Assembly: GCA_017432005.1 (NCBI GenBank)
Contig: JAFRKA010000003.1
Span: forward strand, 1 to 64,000
Origin: Erysipelotrichaceae bacterium
Lineage (GTDB): Bacteria > Bacillota_I > Bacilli_A > Erysipelotrichales > Erysipelotrichaceae
Reading direction: 5' to 3'
DNA length: 64,000 bases
Within the stretch, counting starts at the first letter, position 1. Each line of letters opens with the position of its first letter. Of this stretch, positions 1 to 8,508 are shown piece by piece. A model generated the notes under the pieces. That model saw only the letters and a list, made by a program, of their open reading frames with translations. It had not been told where the DNA came from and ran no database searches. The position numbers and the translations under genes are program-made.

Positions 1-87
1 GAGTATTACAATACAAAACGTATCAAGGTCAAATTAAAAGGTCTGACCCCTTGTCAGGCAAGAAGCCAGGCCTTATTATTGAGTTGA
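1..87 (+). CDS. IS3-family transposase OrfB, C-terminal end (partial)
   Basis: Frame 1 reads EYYNTKRIKVKLKGLTP and runs to a TGA at 85-87. The YYNxxRIKxKLKGLTPxQ pattern is the C-terminal signature of IS3-family OrfB DDE transposases, where it follows the last catalytic Glu. Only 28 residues are present because the gene begins outside the window, so whether the transposase is active cannot be judged. Confidence 0.75.
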   Translation, partial: EYYNTKRIKVKLKGLTPCQARSQALLLS

Positions 88-97
88 TTTAATTACT

Positions 98-122
98 TGT
101 CCAAATAATGGGGTTCACGACA
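98..122. repeat. Terminal inverted repeat of the IS3-family element
   Basis: This 25-bp end ends in ACGACA and, read on the other strand, begins TGTCGTGAACCCCATTATTT. The form and its place 10 bp after the transposase stop match the right IR of IS150-group elements. Its partner lies outside the window. Confidence 0.65.
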
Positions 123-157
123 CATCATACTGGCGAATGTTGCGATCTTTTTTTGTT

Positions 158-984
158 TCAGGAATTCAGTTCCTTTAGTTTTTCTTTGAGGATCCTGTTT
201 TCTTCTTTTAATTCTTTCAGCTCTTTTTTCAGTTCTTCTTTTTCTTTGAGTTCCAGTTTTCTTTCTCTCTCAACGTTGTATTGCGTTAGAAGCATATCCA
301 TCACCTCCGCCATATTGACTATCAGCAGCTGTCTGATCACGAAGTCTTCCGGCAAACTTATTATAACATCGCGCATCAGGCCATATACCTCTTCCTCGTG
401 ATCCTTTTCCATCAGTTCATACATACTTGTACGATCTCTGATCTCTTTAATAAAGTAAGCATATTCTTTTAAATACTACATGCTTCCATCAGCTTTTTGT
501 TATGTCCGTAGTTGATGTTGATGATCCTGACTTTCATGTCGATATCGCTTCTGTCAGGATCGGAGAAAGCATCCGAAATATATATTATCCTTTCTTCATC
601 TTCTTTCTCTCTGCCGTTATAAAATACGATGAACTTTGGTACAGGAAGATCCGTTATGGAACTGTTATAGATCCTCTTTCCCTTATCAGCAAATTCTTTT
701 TCATACAGTCTTGATAAATAAATCAGCATCCTTAACGGCAGATTATAACTCCATGTACTCTGATGTTCGTAGATATTAACTTCGTTGTTGATGATAAATG
801 ATATGTCATTACGCATTCCAAGATAGACGACGTTCTCCAGAGTATTGAAGATGAGTTCATCCGGATCGCTGTAATGAGATCCGTTTACAGCATTGTACAG
901 CTGCAGCATCCATTCCTTTCTTTCTTCTCTGCCAAAGAGAAAGATAAACAGACGATCTTTATAATTACGATTGTTTCCAGGCAA
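158..984 (-). pseudogene. Rpn / PD-(D/E)XK nuclease family transposase-like gene split by a frameshift
   Basis: The 5' part (984 to 469, TTG start behind GGAGGT) encodes 171 residues with the family hallmarks: NYKDRLFIFLFG near the start, NAVNGSHYSDPDEL, and the active-site stretch NDISFIINNEVNIYEHQST. It ends abruptly at LMEAC. The tail continues in another frame: reading on from about 473 gives YLKEYAYFIKEIRDRTS, then the 88-residue segment with PEDFVIRQLL and a Lys/Glu-rich coiled coil. One missing base near 473-476 explains the break. The family is linked to recombination-promoting nucleases. The product is probably inactive unless frameshifting restores it. An IS3 end lies immediately downstream. 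Confidence 0.8.
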
Positions 985-1086
985 ATAAACACCTCCCTCT
1001 ATATCTTTATCTGCAAAAAAAGAGGGCTTTCACCTACTTCAGATTTTTAAAATATAGATAATTCGATCAGGATTATTGCCCGGGTA

Positions 1087-1977
1087 TTATTCTGTATCCT
1101 TTTTCTTTAATTCCGGTATTATTAGAGATATCACGACCATGATCACGCCGATGATCCCATAGATATCGATCTTTTCTTTAAACAGGATCGTACCGAACAG
1201 AACAGCTGCGACCGGTTCGAATGTCGACAACATCGACACCTTGACCACATCGATGTAATTTAGAGCAGTATTGATCAGATAACATGTACAAACGGCATTT
1301 GTCAGAGCCCATAAGGTACAGATCAGGATATACTGCGGTCTGCTGCTAAGAACTGTTATGATCTTTCCGTGTTCTGAGAACAGCATTACATATACGAACG
1401 AACAGATCGCTGCTCCCAGCGTCGGATAGAAAGTCCTGGTCAGCGCATCATACTTTTTCAGTCTGGTGGAGATCATGATGTTCAGGAAGGCATAACAGAA
1501 AGCCGTAAAGATTCCGGCCAGAACGCCCATCAGATCAAAATGACTGTCGCTGAGTATTCCGCTCACCAGAGCACAACCTGCCAGATTGAGAATCAGGCTT
1601 AATCCTTTTACCGCAGTGAATTTTTCTTTAAGGAAAAGACAGCTGTAGATCGTAACGATCGCCGGCATCAGATAGATCAGAACACTGGCGGTTCCCATGC
1701 CTACCAGATTTATACAGGCCGTATAGGCGACATTGAAACCGAAAATACCGAAAGCTCCTGCCAGCATAAACCAGATCAGATCTTGCCTGTCGACCTGCAG
1801 TTTCTTTCTGTCAGTTATGTAGATGAGAACGAATCCGACAAAAGCTGCGATACTTACTTTGATCGCTGCTCTTTCAAAACTGTTGAGTCCGGAATCCGCA
1901 AGCAGTCTCACGAAGATGCCGTTGCTTCCCCAGAGGATCCCGGCCAGTAATACCATAAACGGAGCTATCTTTTTCAT
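1087..1977 (-). CDS. EamA/DMT-family transporter
   Basis: The 296-residue protein is almost entirely hydrophobic, with about ten membrane segments arranged as two EamA repeats. The first repeat begins PFMVLLAGILWGSNGIFVR, with the WG(S/T)N motif typical of this family. The second repeat starts near residue 150, after a Pro-containing helix and the FLKEKF segment. Length is normal for drug/metabolite transporters. The substrate cannot be read from sequence. It is a stand-alone gene, divergent from the gene at 2060, with a possible TAAAAT -10 box just upstream and only a very short leader without a clear ribosome binding site. Confidence 0.85.
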   Translation of the reverse strand: MKKIAPFMVLLAGILWGSNGIFVRLLADSGLNSFERAAIKVSIAAFVGFVLIYITDRKKLQVDRQDLIWFMLAGAFGIFGFNVAYTACINLVGMGTASVLIYLMPAIVTIYSCLFLKEKFTAVKGLSLILNLAGCALVSGILSDSHFDLMGVLAGIFTAFCYAFLNIMISTRLKKYDALTRTFYPTLGAAICSFVYVMLFSEHGKIITVLSSRPQYILICTLWALTNAVCTCYLINTALNYIDVVKVSMLSTFEPVAAVLFGTILFKEKIDIYGIIGVIMVVISLIIPELKKKDTE

Positions 1978-2059
1978 ATACTGTCCAAAGCTATTTTAGC
2001 ACGCACTTACCGGCACATGCTTGGGTATAATTGTATTAAGCAGATGCTGGAGGTTTTAA

Positions 2060-2923
2060 ATGAGATACTCTGACAGACTCAACGGTTACTGGGAAGAAGG
2101 ATATCATCTTTATATCGAGATCCGTGATGAGAAGATCACGATCAGAGACTACCGTCGTAAGATCATGAGAGAAACGCTGATCTCTTATGATGCGGACAGC
2201 TTGGAGCGAAACGAAAAGACGCTCATAAGTCTGGAGAACAATGTTCTTTCACTCAGTCTCGCTGACGAACCGATGTCCTGGATAGCGGAAATGTTCTATG
2301 AGAGTGATCAGCTGCATATAAGAAGATCCTGTTCCTACAGCGATGAAGAACAGAACTATATTCTGCACAAAGTCGATCACGGACCCTTCGATCATCTGAA
2401 GATCAGAGATGATGAGTATCTTGAAAAACTGCAGGGAAAATGGGTACAGTGGGGCCATGCCGATAATTCTCTGGTGATTAAAGACGACGTGGTCACCTGT
2501 TTCGGTTCAAGCAACAAGTTCCATGTCGTAAGTAATCTTAATAGCTATCAGCCCGATAAAGCAAAGATCGTTCCTTATGATCTGACAGAAGACAATTTCC
2601 CAGGCTTTACAGCCATCGATATCGAAAATGATTATCTGTCTACGACGATGATGGTCTACGATGTGAGTATGCCTTTAAGTATTTTTGCCCGAAAAGAGAT
2701 GCTCGACAAGATCGATGTTCCTGAAGCAGCCAGAAAAGCTCCGGTCAGTACAATGATGAAACAGCCTGATATAGTGCCCATGAAACCTTTTATGGGCATG
2801 TCTCAGCAGAATGAAGATCTTCCGCAAAATGGTGAAAGACTGACAATCTGTCCGGATTGTGGAGAAAAGTTTGAAAAAGAAACGCCCCGTTTCTGTCCGG
2901 GCTGCGGGAGGAAACTCAAATGA
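2060..2923 (+). CDS. Zinc-ribbon protein of unknown function
   Basis: The 287-residue protein starts after GGAGG. It appears to contain two related beta-rich repeats: residues about 7-35 (LNGYWEEGYHLYIEIRDEKI) and about 124-150 (LQGKWVQWGHADNSLVIKDD). These are followed by a Pro/Met-rich linker and a C-terminal zinc ribbon with CPDCGEKF and CPGCGRKLK. There is no signal peptide or membrane segment, so it is probably cytosolic. The stop overlaps the start of the GNAT gene at 2920 by four bases, so the two are translationally coupled. I do not recognise a named family beyond the zinc ribbon. Confidence 0.7.
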   Translation: MRYSDRLNGYWEEGYHLYIEIRDEKITIRDYRRKIMRETLISYDADSLERNEKTLISLENNVLSLSLADEPMSWIAEMFYESDQLHIRRSCSYSDEEQNYILHKVDHGPFDHLKIRDDEYLEKLQGKWVQWGHADNSLVIKDDVVTCFGSSNKFHVVSNLNSYQPDKAKIVPYDLTEDNFPGFTAIDIENDYLSTTMMVYDVSMPLSIFARKEMLDKIDVPEAARKAPVSTMMKQPDIVPMKPFMGMSQQNEDLPQNGERLTICPDCGEKFEKETPRFCPGCGRKLK

Positions 2924-3360
2924 AGATCAGAAAGATGACGATCGATGATTATGAGAACGTTTATGCCCTGTGGGCTTCCTGCAAAGGCATGGGACTCAAT
3001 AATATCGACGATACCAGAGAAGGCATTGAAAAATTTCTGAACCGCAATCCTGATACATTCTTTGTGGCTGAAGAAGACGATAAGATCGTCGGGGTCATCA
3101 TGGCCGGCAATGACGGACGCAGAGGTTTTATCTATCACACATCTGTTCACCCCGAATACCGCCGAAGAGGTATCGGCACCGCTCTGGTGGATGAAACCAT
3201 GAAAGCACTCAAAGAGCTCGGCATAAATAAAGTTGCCATGGTCGTCTTTGAACGCAACACTGACGGAAATGCTTTCTGGGAGAAACAGGGCTTCAGCGAA
3301 AGAAAAGACCTTGTCTACCGAAACAAGGCCCTTACAGAGATCATCAGGATGGATACCTGA
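2920..3360 (+). CDS. GNAT-family N-acetyltransferase
   Basis: The 146-residue protein has the acetyl-CoA binding motif A, HPEYRRRGIGTALVDE, after a beta strand carrying VGVIMAGNDGRRG, and ends with FWEKQGF, the usual GNAT C-terminal element. It would transfer an acetyl group from acetyl-CoA to an amine; the substrate is unknown. It is coupled to the zinc-ribbon gene by an ATGA overlap. A close paralogue sits at 36448, sharing the GKIVGVIMAGxDGRRG core. The stop codon abuts the stop of the convergent hydrolase gene at 3361. Confidence 0.88.
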   Translation: MKIRKMTIDDYENVYALWASCKGMGLNNIDDTREGIEKFLNRNPDTFFVAEEDDKIVGVIMAGNDGRRGFIYHTSVHPEYRRRGIGTALVDETMKALKELGINKVAMVVFERNTDGNAFWEKQGFSERKDLVYRNKALTEIIRMDT

Positions 3361-4266
3361 TCAGGACATCACCTTTTTCAGGAACTTTCTGACATCTTCT
3401 TTATATTTTTCAGGATCATTGACGATCGAACGTGCGTGATCGGCACCTGGGTAAAGGTGCAGTTCACTGAGATCGTTCTTACAGTTTTCATACATGACTT
3501 TGCTGTGCTCGCATCTGATGAGACCGTCATTGTCTCCGTGCATGAAACAGATCGGCACATCCGTATTCCTCACTGCTTCTAACGGTGAGGTATCTTTTAT
3601 TCTGTAGTCATATCTGATCCTGGCCAGCGGCAGCATCATCGTCAGGATCAGTACCGGCGGTACATGCATATTCTTGCTGATCCATTCACCGAAAAGCGTC
3701 TTGCTGTCAGAGAAAGGACAGTCAGCGATGACCAGTTCCGGTCTGTCATAACGAAGTGCCAGCAGTGAGGTGGCTGCACCCATTGATTCACCATGCAGAA
3801 CGATGCGGCAGTCATCAGAGAATTTCTCTCTGGTAAATTTCATGATCCTGGCCAGATCCTTTGATTCGTTCTGACCTAAAGTAGAGAAAGCACCTTCCGA
3901 TCTGCCGAAGTGTCTTTCATCATAGATGATCACATTGAATCCTTCATTATAGAAAAGCTCAGCGTATTTAAGTGAAGCGAAACGGTTGACGGTGTGACCG
4001 TGGCAGATGATCGCTACCTTGTTATCGGCTTTCGGATTGGTAATGATCTCACCGGAGATCTTCACATCGCCGCAGTCCAGAAGAAAGTCTTCTCTCTGCC
4101 ACTTGTTCTCATATGCTTCGATCGCTGAAGAAAAGCCTTTTTCGATCTCTTCTGTTCTGATCTCCTCTTCCGTATATATCCTTGGTTTGACGACCAGATT
4201 GAGACAGCTGTTGGCGACATAGATCCAGACTGCCAGAACGATCAGTATGATGATTATCCAGAGCAT
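3361..4266 (-). CDS. Membrane-anchored alpha/beta hydrolase
   Basis: The 301-residue protein begins with a single hydrophobic segment (residues 2-19), likely a signal anchor. The alpha/beta hydrolase fold follows: oxyanion region CHGHTVNR (89-94), nucleophile elbow GESMG with Ser161, acid HGDNDGLI with Asp247, and GADH with His277, giving a full Ser-Asp-His triad. Similar proteins are esterases or peptidases of the DUF1749/BAAT-like groups; the substrate is unknown. Its ATG overlaps the stop of the MFS gene by one base, so it is probably the second gene of that operon. Confidence 0.85.
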   Translation of the reverse strand: MLWIIIILIVLAVWIYVANSCLNLVVKPRIYTEEEIRTEEIEKGFSSAIEAYENKWQREDFLLDCGDVKISGEIITNPKADNKVAIICHGHTVNRFASLKYAELFYNEGFNVIIYDERHFGRSEGAFSTLGQNESKDLARIMKFTREKFSDDCRIVLHGESMGAATSLLALRYDRPELVIADCPFSDSKTLFGEWISKNMHVPPVLILTMMLPLARIRYDYRIKDTSPLEAVRNTDVPICFMHGDNDGLIRCEHSKVMYENCKNDLSELHLYPGADHARSIVNDPEKYKEDVRKFLKKVMS

Positions 4267-5594
4267 TATTTATTTCCTTTCCTGCGTTCTCTTGCCGCAA
4301 AGATCAGTGGTATGAATGTCAGTAAGATCAGCAGCGTCGAGATCAGGAACAGGATATTAGTCGGCAGATAAGAGACCAGACCGTTACTGTCGATGATCTC
4401 GCCGTTATTCTTAATGATCGGGTTGGCGATGAATGGCGAAAGTACCCATGGGATCAACACGAAGAAGATGATCCGGAAACCTTCAAACTGTCCCTTGGCT
4501 TCTTCCGGGAAGAGCTGTTTCATCCAGACCGATGTCACCTGCATGAACATGATGTATCCGCAGCCGAAGAAGAACAGTCCGATCAGCAATGGCCAGTTGA
4601 GGATCGTGCTCGGATCGATGATCTCGGGTTTCCCAAAGATACCCAGAGTTCCTACACCGATCACACTCAGGATGATCGCCACCGAAGCAGCCAATACGAA
4701 TCTGTCTTTCTTCAGCATTCCGGTAGCCGGTATGACTGAAAACATGCCCAGGATCAATGCGATGCCCTGGATGATGCCGATGTCATCAGCCTTGAAACCC
4801 AGGTAATAGATCATGTAGTTGCCTACATGCGGATAATAGACATTGAAAGCGATGAAGTAGACCGTCAGGACCATAAAGACCCAGACGAGCTGTTTATGTC
4901 TGAACAGTTCATTGAAATCAAAAGCACTGAAAAGCTGTTTGAGGAAACTGCCCTGAACGTTTGGTCTCAGTTCAGGTGAATCGCTGACCAGCAGCAGAGA
5001 GAGGATACCGAAGACGATCGCCAGTCCGCCCATCACGATGAACAGTAGCATATAGTTATCGTTTGCACCGATCAGAAGACCGCCGACGACGGTTCCGATT
5101 ATCGTACCAATGATCGGCTGTGTCGCTAAGGCAGCACCGATCGCACCGGCGTTGTTTTCATCCATCATGTCATTGAGCCAGGCATTGAAGCTCGCATCGT
5201 TGCCCATGGAACCAAAGAACGACATCAAAGCATCGGCCAGTACGACAGCTGTTCCCGCAAACATGACGACATCTGCCGTTGCAGCCTTGCCTTTGGTGAT
5301 GAATTCTGTCGTTCCAAAAAGGATCGTAAAAATGCCCCACAGGATATAGCCGATCGACATGAACGGTTTGCGTTTTCCTTTACGGTCTGAGAGTGTTCCG
5401 AAGATGAAAGTCGAGATCGTCGTTGCGATCGCCGAGACTGCCACCATCCAGGAGATGATCGTCGGATCCTTCGCGATCTTGGCATAAACGAAAGTATTGA
5501 ACCACTGATTCTCTACGTTCCAGCACAGCTGGCCGATTATTCCCAGACCCCAGACCAGGATCCAGAAACGGAATTTTGACATATTGTTTTTCAT
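4266..5594 (-). CDS. MFS transporter (SLC45/glycoside-pentoside-like)
   Basis: The protein has about 442 residues and about twelve membrane segments. The cytoplasmic motif GTLSDRKGKRKPFM between helices 2 and 3 is the MFS signature and resembles SLC45-like and GPH sugar transporters. I chose the internal ATG (MKNNMSKF) because AAGAGG lies 7 nt before it; an upstream ATG at 5615 would lack a spaced ribosome binding site. It lies just downstream of the pentulose operon but behind that operon's terminator. A role in sugar uptake is inference from family and context. Confidence 0.82.
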   Translation of the reverse strand: MKNNMSKFRFWILVWGLGIIGQLCWNVENQWFNTFVYAKIAKDPTIISWMVAVSAIATTISTFIFGTLSDRKGKRKPFMSIGYILWGIFTILFGTTEFITKGKAATADVVMFAGTAVVLADALMSFFGSMGNDASFNAWLNDMMDENNAGAIGAALATQPIIGTIIGTVVGGLLIGANDNYMLLFIVMGGLAIVFGILSLLLVSDSPELRPNVQGSFLKQLFSAFDFNELFRHKQLVWVFMVLTVYFIAFNVYYPHVGNYMIYYLGFKADDIGIIQGIALILGMFSVIPATGMLKKDRFVLAASVAIILSVIGVGTLGIFGKPEIIDPSTILNWPLLIGLFFFGCGYIMFMQVTSVWMKQLFPEEAKGQFEGFRIIFFVLIPWVLSPFIANPIIKNNGEIIDSNGLVSYLPTNILFLISTLLILLTFIPLIFAARERRKGNK

Positions 5595-5632
5595 AGATGA
5601 ACCTCTTGTTTTCATTTTAGCTCAAAGCGCAT

Positions 5633-5662
5633 AAAAAAAGGTATGCCTTATCAGACATACCC
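5633..5662 (-). terminator. Rho-independent terminator of the pentulose operon
   Basis: On the minus strand GGTATG pairs with CATACC around a 10-nt loop and is followed by seven T residues. It sits 15-45 bases after the stop of the aldolase/epimerase gene. Confidence 0.8.
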
Positions 5663-5676
5663 TGTATCTTTCTATT

Positions 5677-6318
5677 CTACTGACCGTAGTAGCCTCGCGG
5701 GGCATCTTCAGCTTCGATCTGTTCCGGTGTGAGCTCAGTTATTTCTCTTTGAGTAGCCAGTGCCTGCAGATAGACATCGGCACTTTCCTCCAGATAGATG
5801 GCAGCACACAGCGCCTGATCAAGACTCTTGCCGTAAGCCATGACCCCGTGATTCTTTAAGATCACGCACAGGGCTTTTCCGGCATACTTCACTGTCTGAA
5901 CGCCCATGCCCTCATCCGATGAGATCGTGAACGGTGCGACATTCACTTCCGCTTTCACTTCATCAACCATCGTCGTCGAGATCACCGGCAGTCGGTCACA
6001 GACCAGTGAAAGAGCGGTAGCCTTAAGCTGATGGGTGTGGATGACGGCTTTCACTTCCGGCATGTGATTGAGGATATATAACGCAGCCTTCAGGTCGCTG
6101 CTGGGTTTCCTCTTGCCTTCAACGATATTGCCTTCAAGATCGGTAACGACGATGTCTTCGGGGACCATCGTATCATAGCTCATGGCTGTGGGAGTGATCA
6201 GTACTCTGTCATCATCTGTCCTTAAAGTCACATTCCCTCCGGACATTCTGATCAGGTCATATTTTTCCATCTTTCTGGCAGTATCGATCAGTTCCTGCCT
6301 CAGTTTCTCATACAGCAT
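5677..6318 (-). CDS. Class II aldolase/adducin family, L-ribulose-5-phosphate 4-epimerase-like
   Basis: The 213-residue protein has the SGGN phosphate-binding loop (26-29), KPSSD (71-75), the zinc histidines of HTH (94 and 96) and NHG with His157. At the position where L-fuculose-phosphate aldolase carries its catalytic Glu, this protein has Asp75 in PSSD, as in AraD/UlaF-type 4-epimerases, so I favour conversion of L-ribulose 5-phosphate to D-xylulose 5-phosphate. It is the last gene of a four-gene operon, starting 3 bases after the epimerase stop behind GGGAGG. A retro-aldol function on another sugar phosphate remains possible. Confidence 0.8.
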   Translation of the reverse strand: MLYEKLRQELIDTARKMEKYDLIRMSGGNVTLRTDDDRVLITPTAMSYDTMVPEDIVVTDLEGNIVEGKRKPSSDLKAALYILNHMPEVKAVIHTHQLKATALSLVCDRLPVISTTMVDEVKAEVNVAPFTISSDEGMGVQTVKYAGKALCVILKNHGVMAYGKSLDQALCAAIYLEESADVYLQALATQREITELTPEQIEAEDAPRGYYGQ

Positions 6319-6321
6319 CCT

Positions 6322-6990
6322 CTACCTCCCGTTAGAATACTTATTCTCGTATTCCCTGCCCAAAGCGATGTAGTGTTCATAAGCCCCTTTAAAGCTGGCT
6401 GCTTTAAATACAGCTCTGCCGATCACGACGCCGTCTGCTCCGGCTTTGACGATCTCTTCAAGATTGGAATCGTTGACTCCGCCATCGACCCAGATCGTGA
6501 TGTCTTTACCGGCCATTTTTCGTGCTTCTTCCACTTTTTTCAGGACTGCTTTCCTGAACGGCAGACCGTCTTCATCAGTCTCGACCGAAACAAACAGCAG
6601 ATGATCGATCTGATCGAGATACGGTTCGATGAAACTGACCGGCGTCTTGAGATTGATCGCCAGTCCGGCTTTCTTTCCGTAATGGTGGACAGTACTCAGA
6701 AACAGGCTCGGATAATCCAGCACTTCGATGTGGGCGCTTATCAGTCCGACCTTGGTGTCTTTCAAATCCTCAAGATGATCCAGCGGATTCAATACCTCAA
6801 GATGGACATCCAGAGGAATGTCGGTATAGTCAGAGATCTGTCTGACCATTTCAGTCCCAAAGCTGATCCCCTTAACAAAATTTCCGTCATCGACATCCAG
6901 ATGGATGTGTTCAAAACCTTTGGCTTCATCCAGGACCTTCTTCAGATCCAGCAGATCGGCCGAATAGATCGATGGACTTACTGTAAACAT
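6322..6990 (-). CDS. Ribulose-phosphate 3-epimerase family protein
   Basis: This 222-residue TIM barrel shows the RPE landmarks: an opening SPSIYSADLLDL, metal-site HLDVDDGNFV, DVHLEV, the phosphate loop VDGGV near residue 166 and GADGVVIGRAVF. Canonical enzymes have D(x)HLM where this one has DVHLEV, and MEVxPG is replaced by SVETDEDG, so it is a diverged member and probably acts on a different pentulose phosphate. In this operon, conversion of L-xylulose 5-phosphate to L-ribulose 5-phosphate would link the kinase to the 4-epimerase; that is inference. Its ATG directly follows the kinase stop. Confidence 0.82.
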   Translation of the reverse strand: MFTVSPSIYSADLLDLKKVLDEAKGFEHIHLDVDDGNFVKGISFGTEMVRQISDYTDIPLDVHLEVLNPLDHLEDLKDTKVGLISAHIEVLDYPSLFLSTVHHYGKKAGLAINLKTPVSFIEPYLDQIDHLLFVSVETDEDGLPFRKAVLKKVEEARKMAGKDITIWVDGGVNDSNLEEIVKAGADGVVIGRAVFKAASFKGAYEHYIALGREYENKYSNGR

Positions 6991-8508
6991 CTATATCACC
7001 TGCACTTTCTGAGCCAGCAGATCCACAGCTTCCAGGGCTGCTTCATATGCGGCATATTTCTTTCTGTATATCTCTGCGTATCCTTCACGCGGTTCATAGG
7101 TCTTTCCGCTTCTGACCATCTTCCTTACACCTTCTTCAAGATCTTTGAAGATACCGCAGGCCACACCTGCTCCGATCACTGCGCCTCTGGCGCCGGTCTG
7201 ACTGCCTTCCAGCGTCTCGATCGGGATCTGCAGGGCATCAGCCATCATCTGTGACCAGACGGAAGAATTGCTGACACCGCCGGAGAGTTTGGCTTTCTTA
7301 TAGGTACTTATTTCTCTTTGCAGATTATGGACATGATGGACACTGGAGAAGACTACGCCTTCGTAGATCGCTCTAAGCATAGCGGCATCGTCGTCGGCAG
7401 CACTGATGTTCAGAAAGGCACCGTGCGCATCAGGATGCGTAGCACTGCCGTAAAGATACGGCACAAAGATCACGCTGCTGTCGCAGGGATCTTCCTTTTC
7501 CACAAGTTCATTGCAGAAACTGTAGATCTCTTCATTGCTGAGATCCTTGTTGTACTTCTTTATTATCTCATTTATATACCAGTTGAAATTGGAAGCGGAA
7601 GTCGGAGTCGAATCTTCCATCAGATACAGACCGTCTATATAGCTCAGTGTAGCGGTGTTGGTCCGCTTGTCATAATCAGTCGTTGCTTCACTGGTCAGGA
7701 ATTCGTTGATCGACCAGGTCCCGGCGATCAGACACAGTTCTTCATCCGAAAGGATCCCGCTTCCCAGGGCATTCGCATCGATATCGAAGAAGCCGGCTGC
7801 CACCGGTGTACCTTCTTTGAGACCGCTGAGTTTTGCTGCTTCCTTTGTCAGATATCCGGCGATCTGCGTACTTCTTCTGATCTTCGGGAATTTCTCAAGA
7901 CAGTCTTCAATGCCCAGGGTCTCAAAGATGAACGGATCATAACTTTCGCTGTTTAGATCCATTAATGAAGTCGAAGATGCTTCGGTAAGTTCACCATACA
8001 GTTCGCCAGTCAGGCGGTAACGGATAAAATCTTTCAGGGAGAGGACCCATCTGGTCTTACTCAAAACTTCCGGTTTATTGTCCCTAAACCACGGCAAAAG
8101 TACAGCCGGCTGGGCAGACCAGATCGTCTGTCTGGTATGAGGGAAGATCTTTCTTTCGGTCCCGTCACTTTTGAAACGCTTCACATATTCAGAAGCTCTG
8201 TCGTCTGTTGATACGATTGCCGGATAGACCGGTTCGACCTTCTCATCTGCAAAGACCAATCCATTGCCATAGGCGGTGATACCGATAGCGGCAATCTCTT
8301 CCGGATCGATATGAGCTTTGCTGAGTGCTTCCCGAATGACCTCGACATTGGCCTTCCAGACCTCATTCGCATCTCTTTCGGTAAAACCTGGCCCCGGTGT
8401 TTCGATCGGCAGGTTCCTTGCGGCTACAGCCGTCTCATTTCCCTCAAGATCAAAGATCGCACACTTGATGTCACTGCCGCCGTTATCGATACCCAGAAGA
8501 TATTTCAT
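6991..8508 (-). CDS. FGGY-family carbohydrate kinase, L-xylulokinase (LyxK)-like
   Basis: The 505-residue kinase has the two actin-like domains of FGGY kinases: the N-terminal LLGIDNGGSDIKCAIFD loop, the catalytic region AGFFDIDANALGSG (canonical G-x-x-D-x-x-A-x-x-LGSG), and the C-terminal KLSGGVSNSSVWSQMMAD ATP-binding segment. The stretch TRQTIWSAQPAVLLPWFRDN closely resembles the matching part of E. coli LyxK as I remember it, so L-xylulose phosphorylation is the best guess. The start overlaps the HAD stop (TGATG) and a 3-epimerase and AraD-like gene follow, as in L-xylulose/3-keto-L-gulonate pathways. Confidence 0.85.
   Translation of the reverse strand: MKYLLGIDNGGSDIKCAIFDLEGNETAVAARNLPIETPGPGFTERDANEVWKANVEVIREALSKAHIDPEEIAAIGITAYGNGLVFADEKVEPVYPAIVSTDDRASEYVKRFKSDGTERKIFPHTRQTIWSAQPAVLLPWFRDNKPEVLSKTRWVLSLKDFIRYRLTGELYGELTEASSTSLMDLNSESYDPFIFETLGIEDCLEKFPKIRRSTQIAGYLTKEAAKLSGLKEGTPVAAGFFDIDANALGSGILSDEELCLIAGTWSINEFLTSEATTDYDKRTNTATLSYIDGLYLMEDSTPTSASNFNWYINEIIKKYNKDLSNEEIYSFCNELVEKEDPCDSSVIFVPYLYGSATHPDAHGAFLNISAADDDAAMLRAIYEGVVFSSVHHVHNLQREISTYKKAKLSGGVSNSSVWSQMMADALQIPIETLEGSQTGARGAVIGAGVACGIFKDLEEGVRKMVRSGKTYEPREGYAEIYRKKYAAYEAALEAVDLLAQKVQVI

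Larger units (their letters stand above)
1..122 (+). mobile_element. Right end of an IS3-family (IS150-like) insertion sequence, cut by window edge
   Basis: Only the last part of the element is in the window. It holds the C-terminal codons of the transposase followed by a 25-bp end ending in ACA, whose reverse complement starts TGTCGTGAACCCC. IS150-group elements have ends of the form TGT...GACCCC and encode OrfB proteins ending in a similar basic tail. The element stops 36 bp before the tail of the frameshifted Rpn gene. The left end, target duplication and intactness cannot be seen. Confidence 0.75.

Noticed and set aside
6373-7254. 293-residue plus-strand ORF
   Set aside because: Antisense to the epimerase and kinase genes, which have strong motifs; no protein family features.
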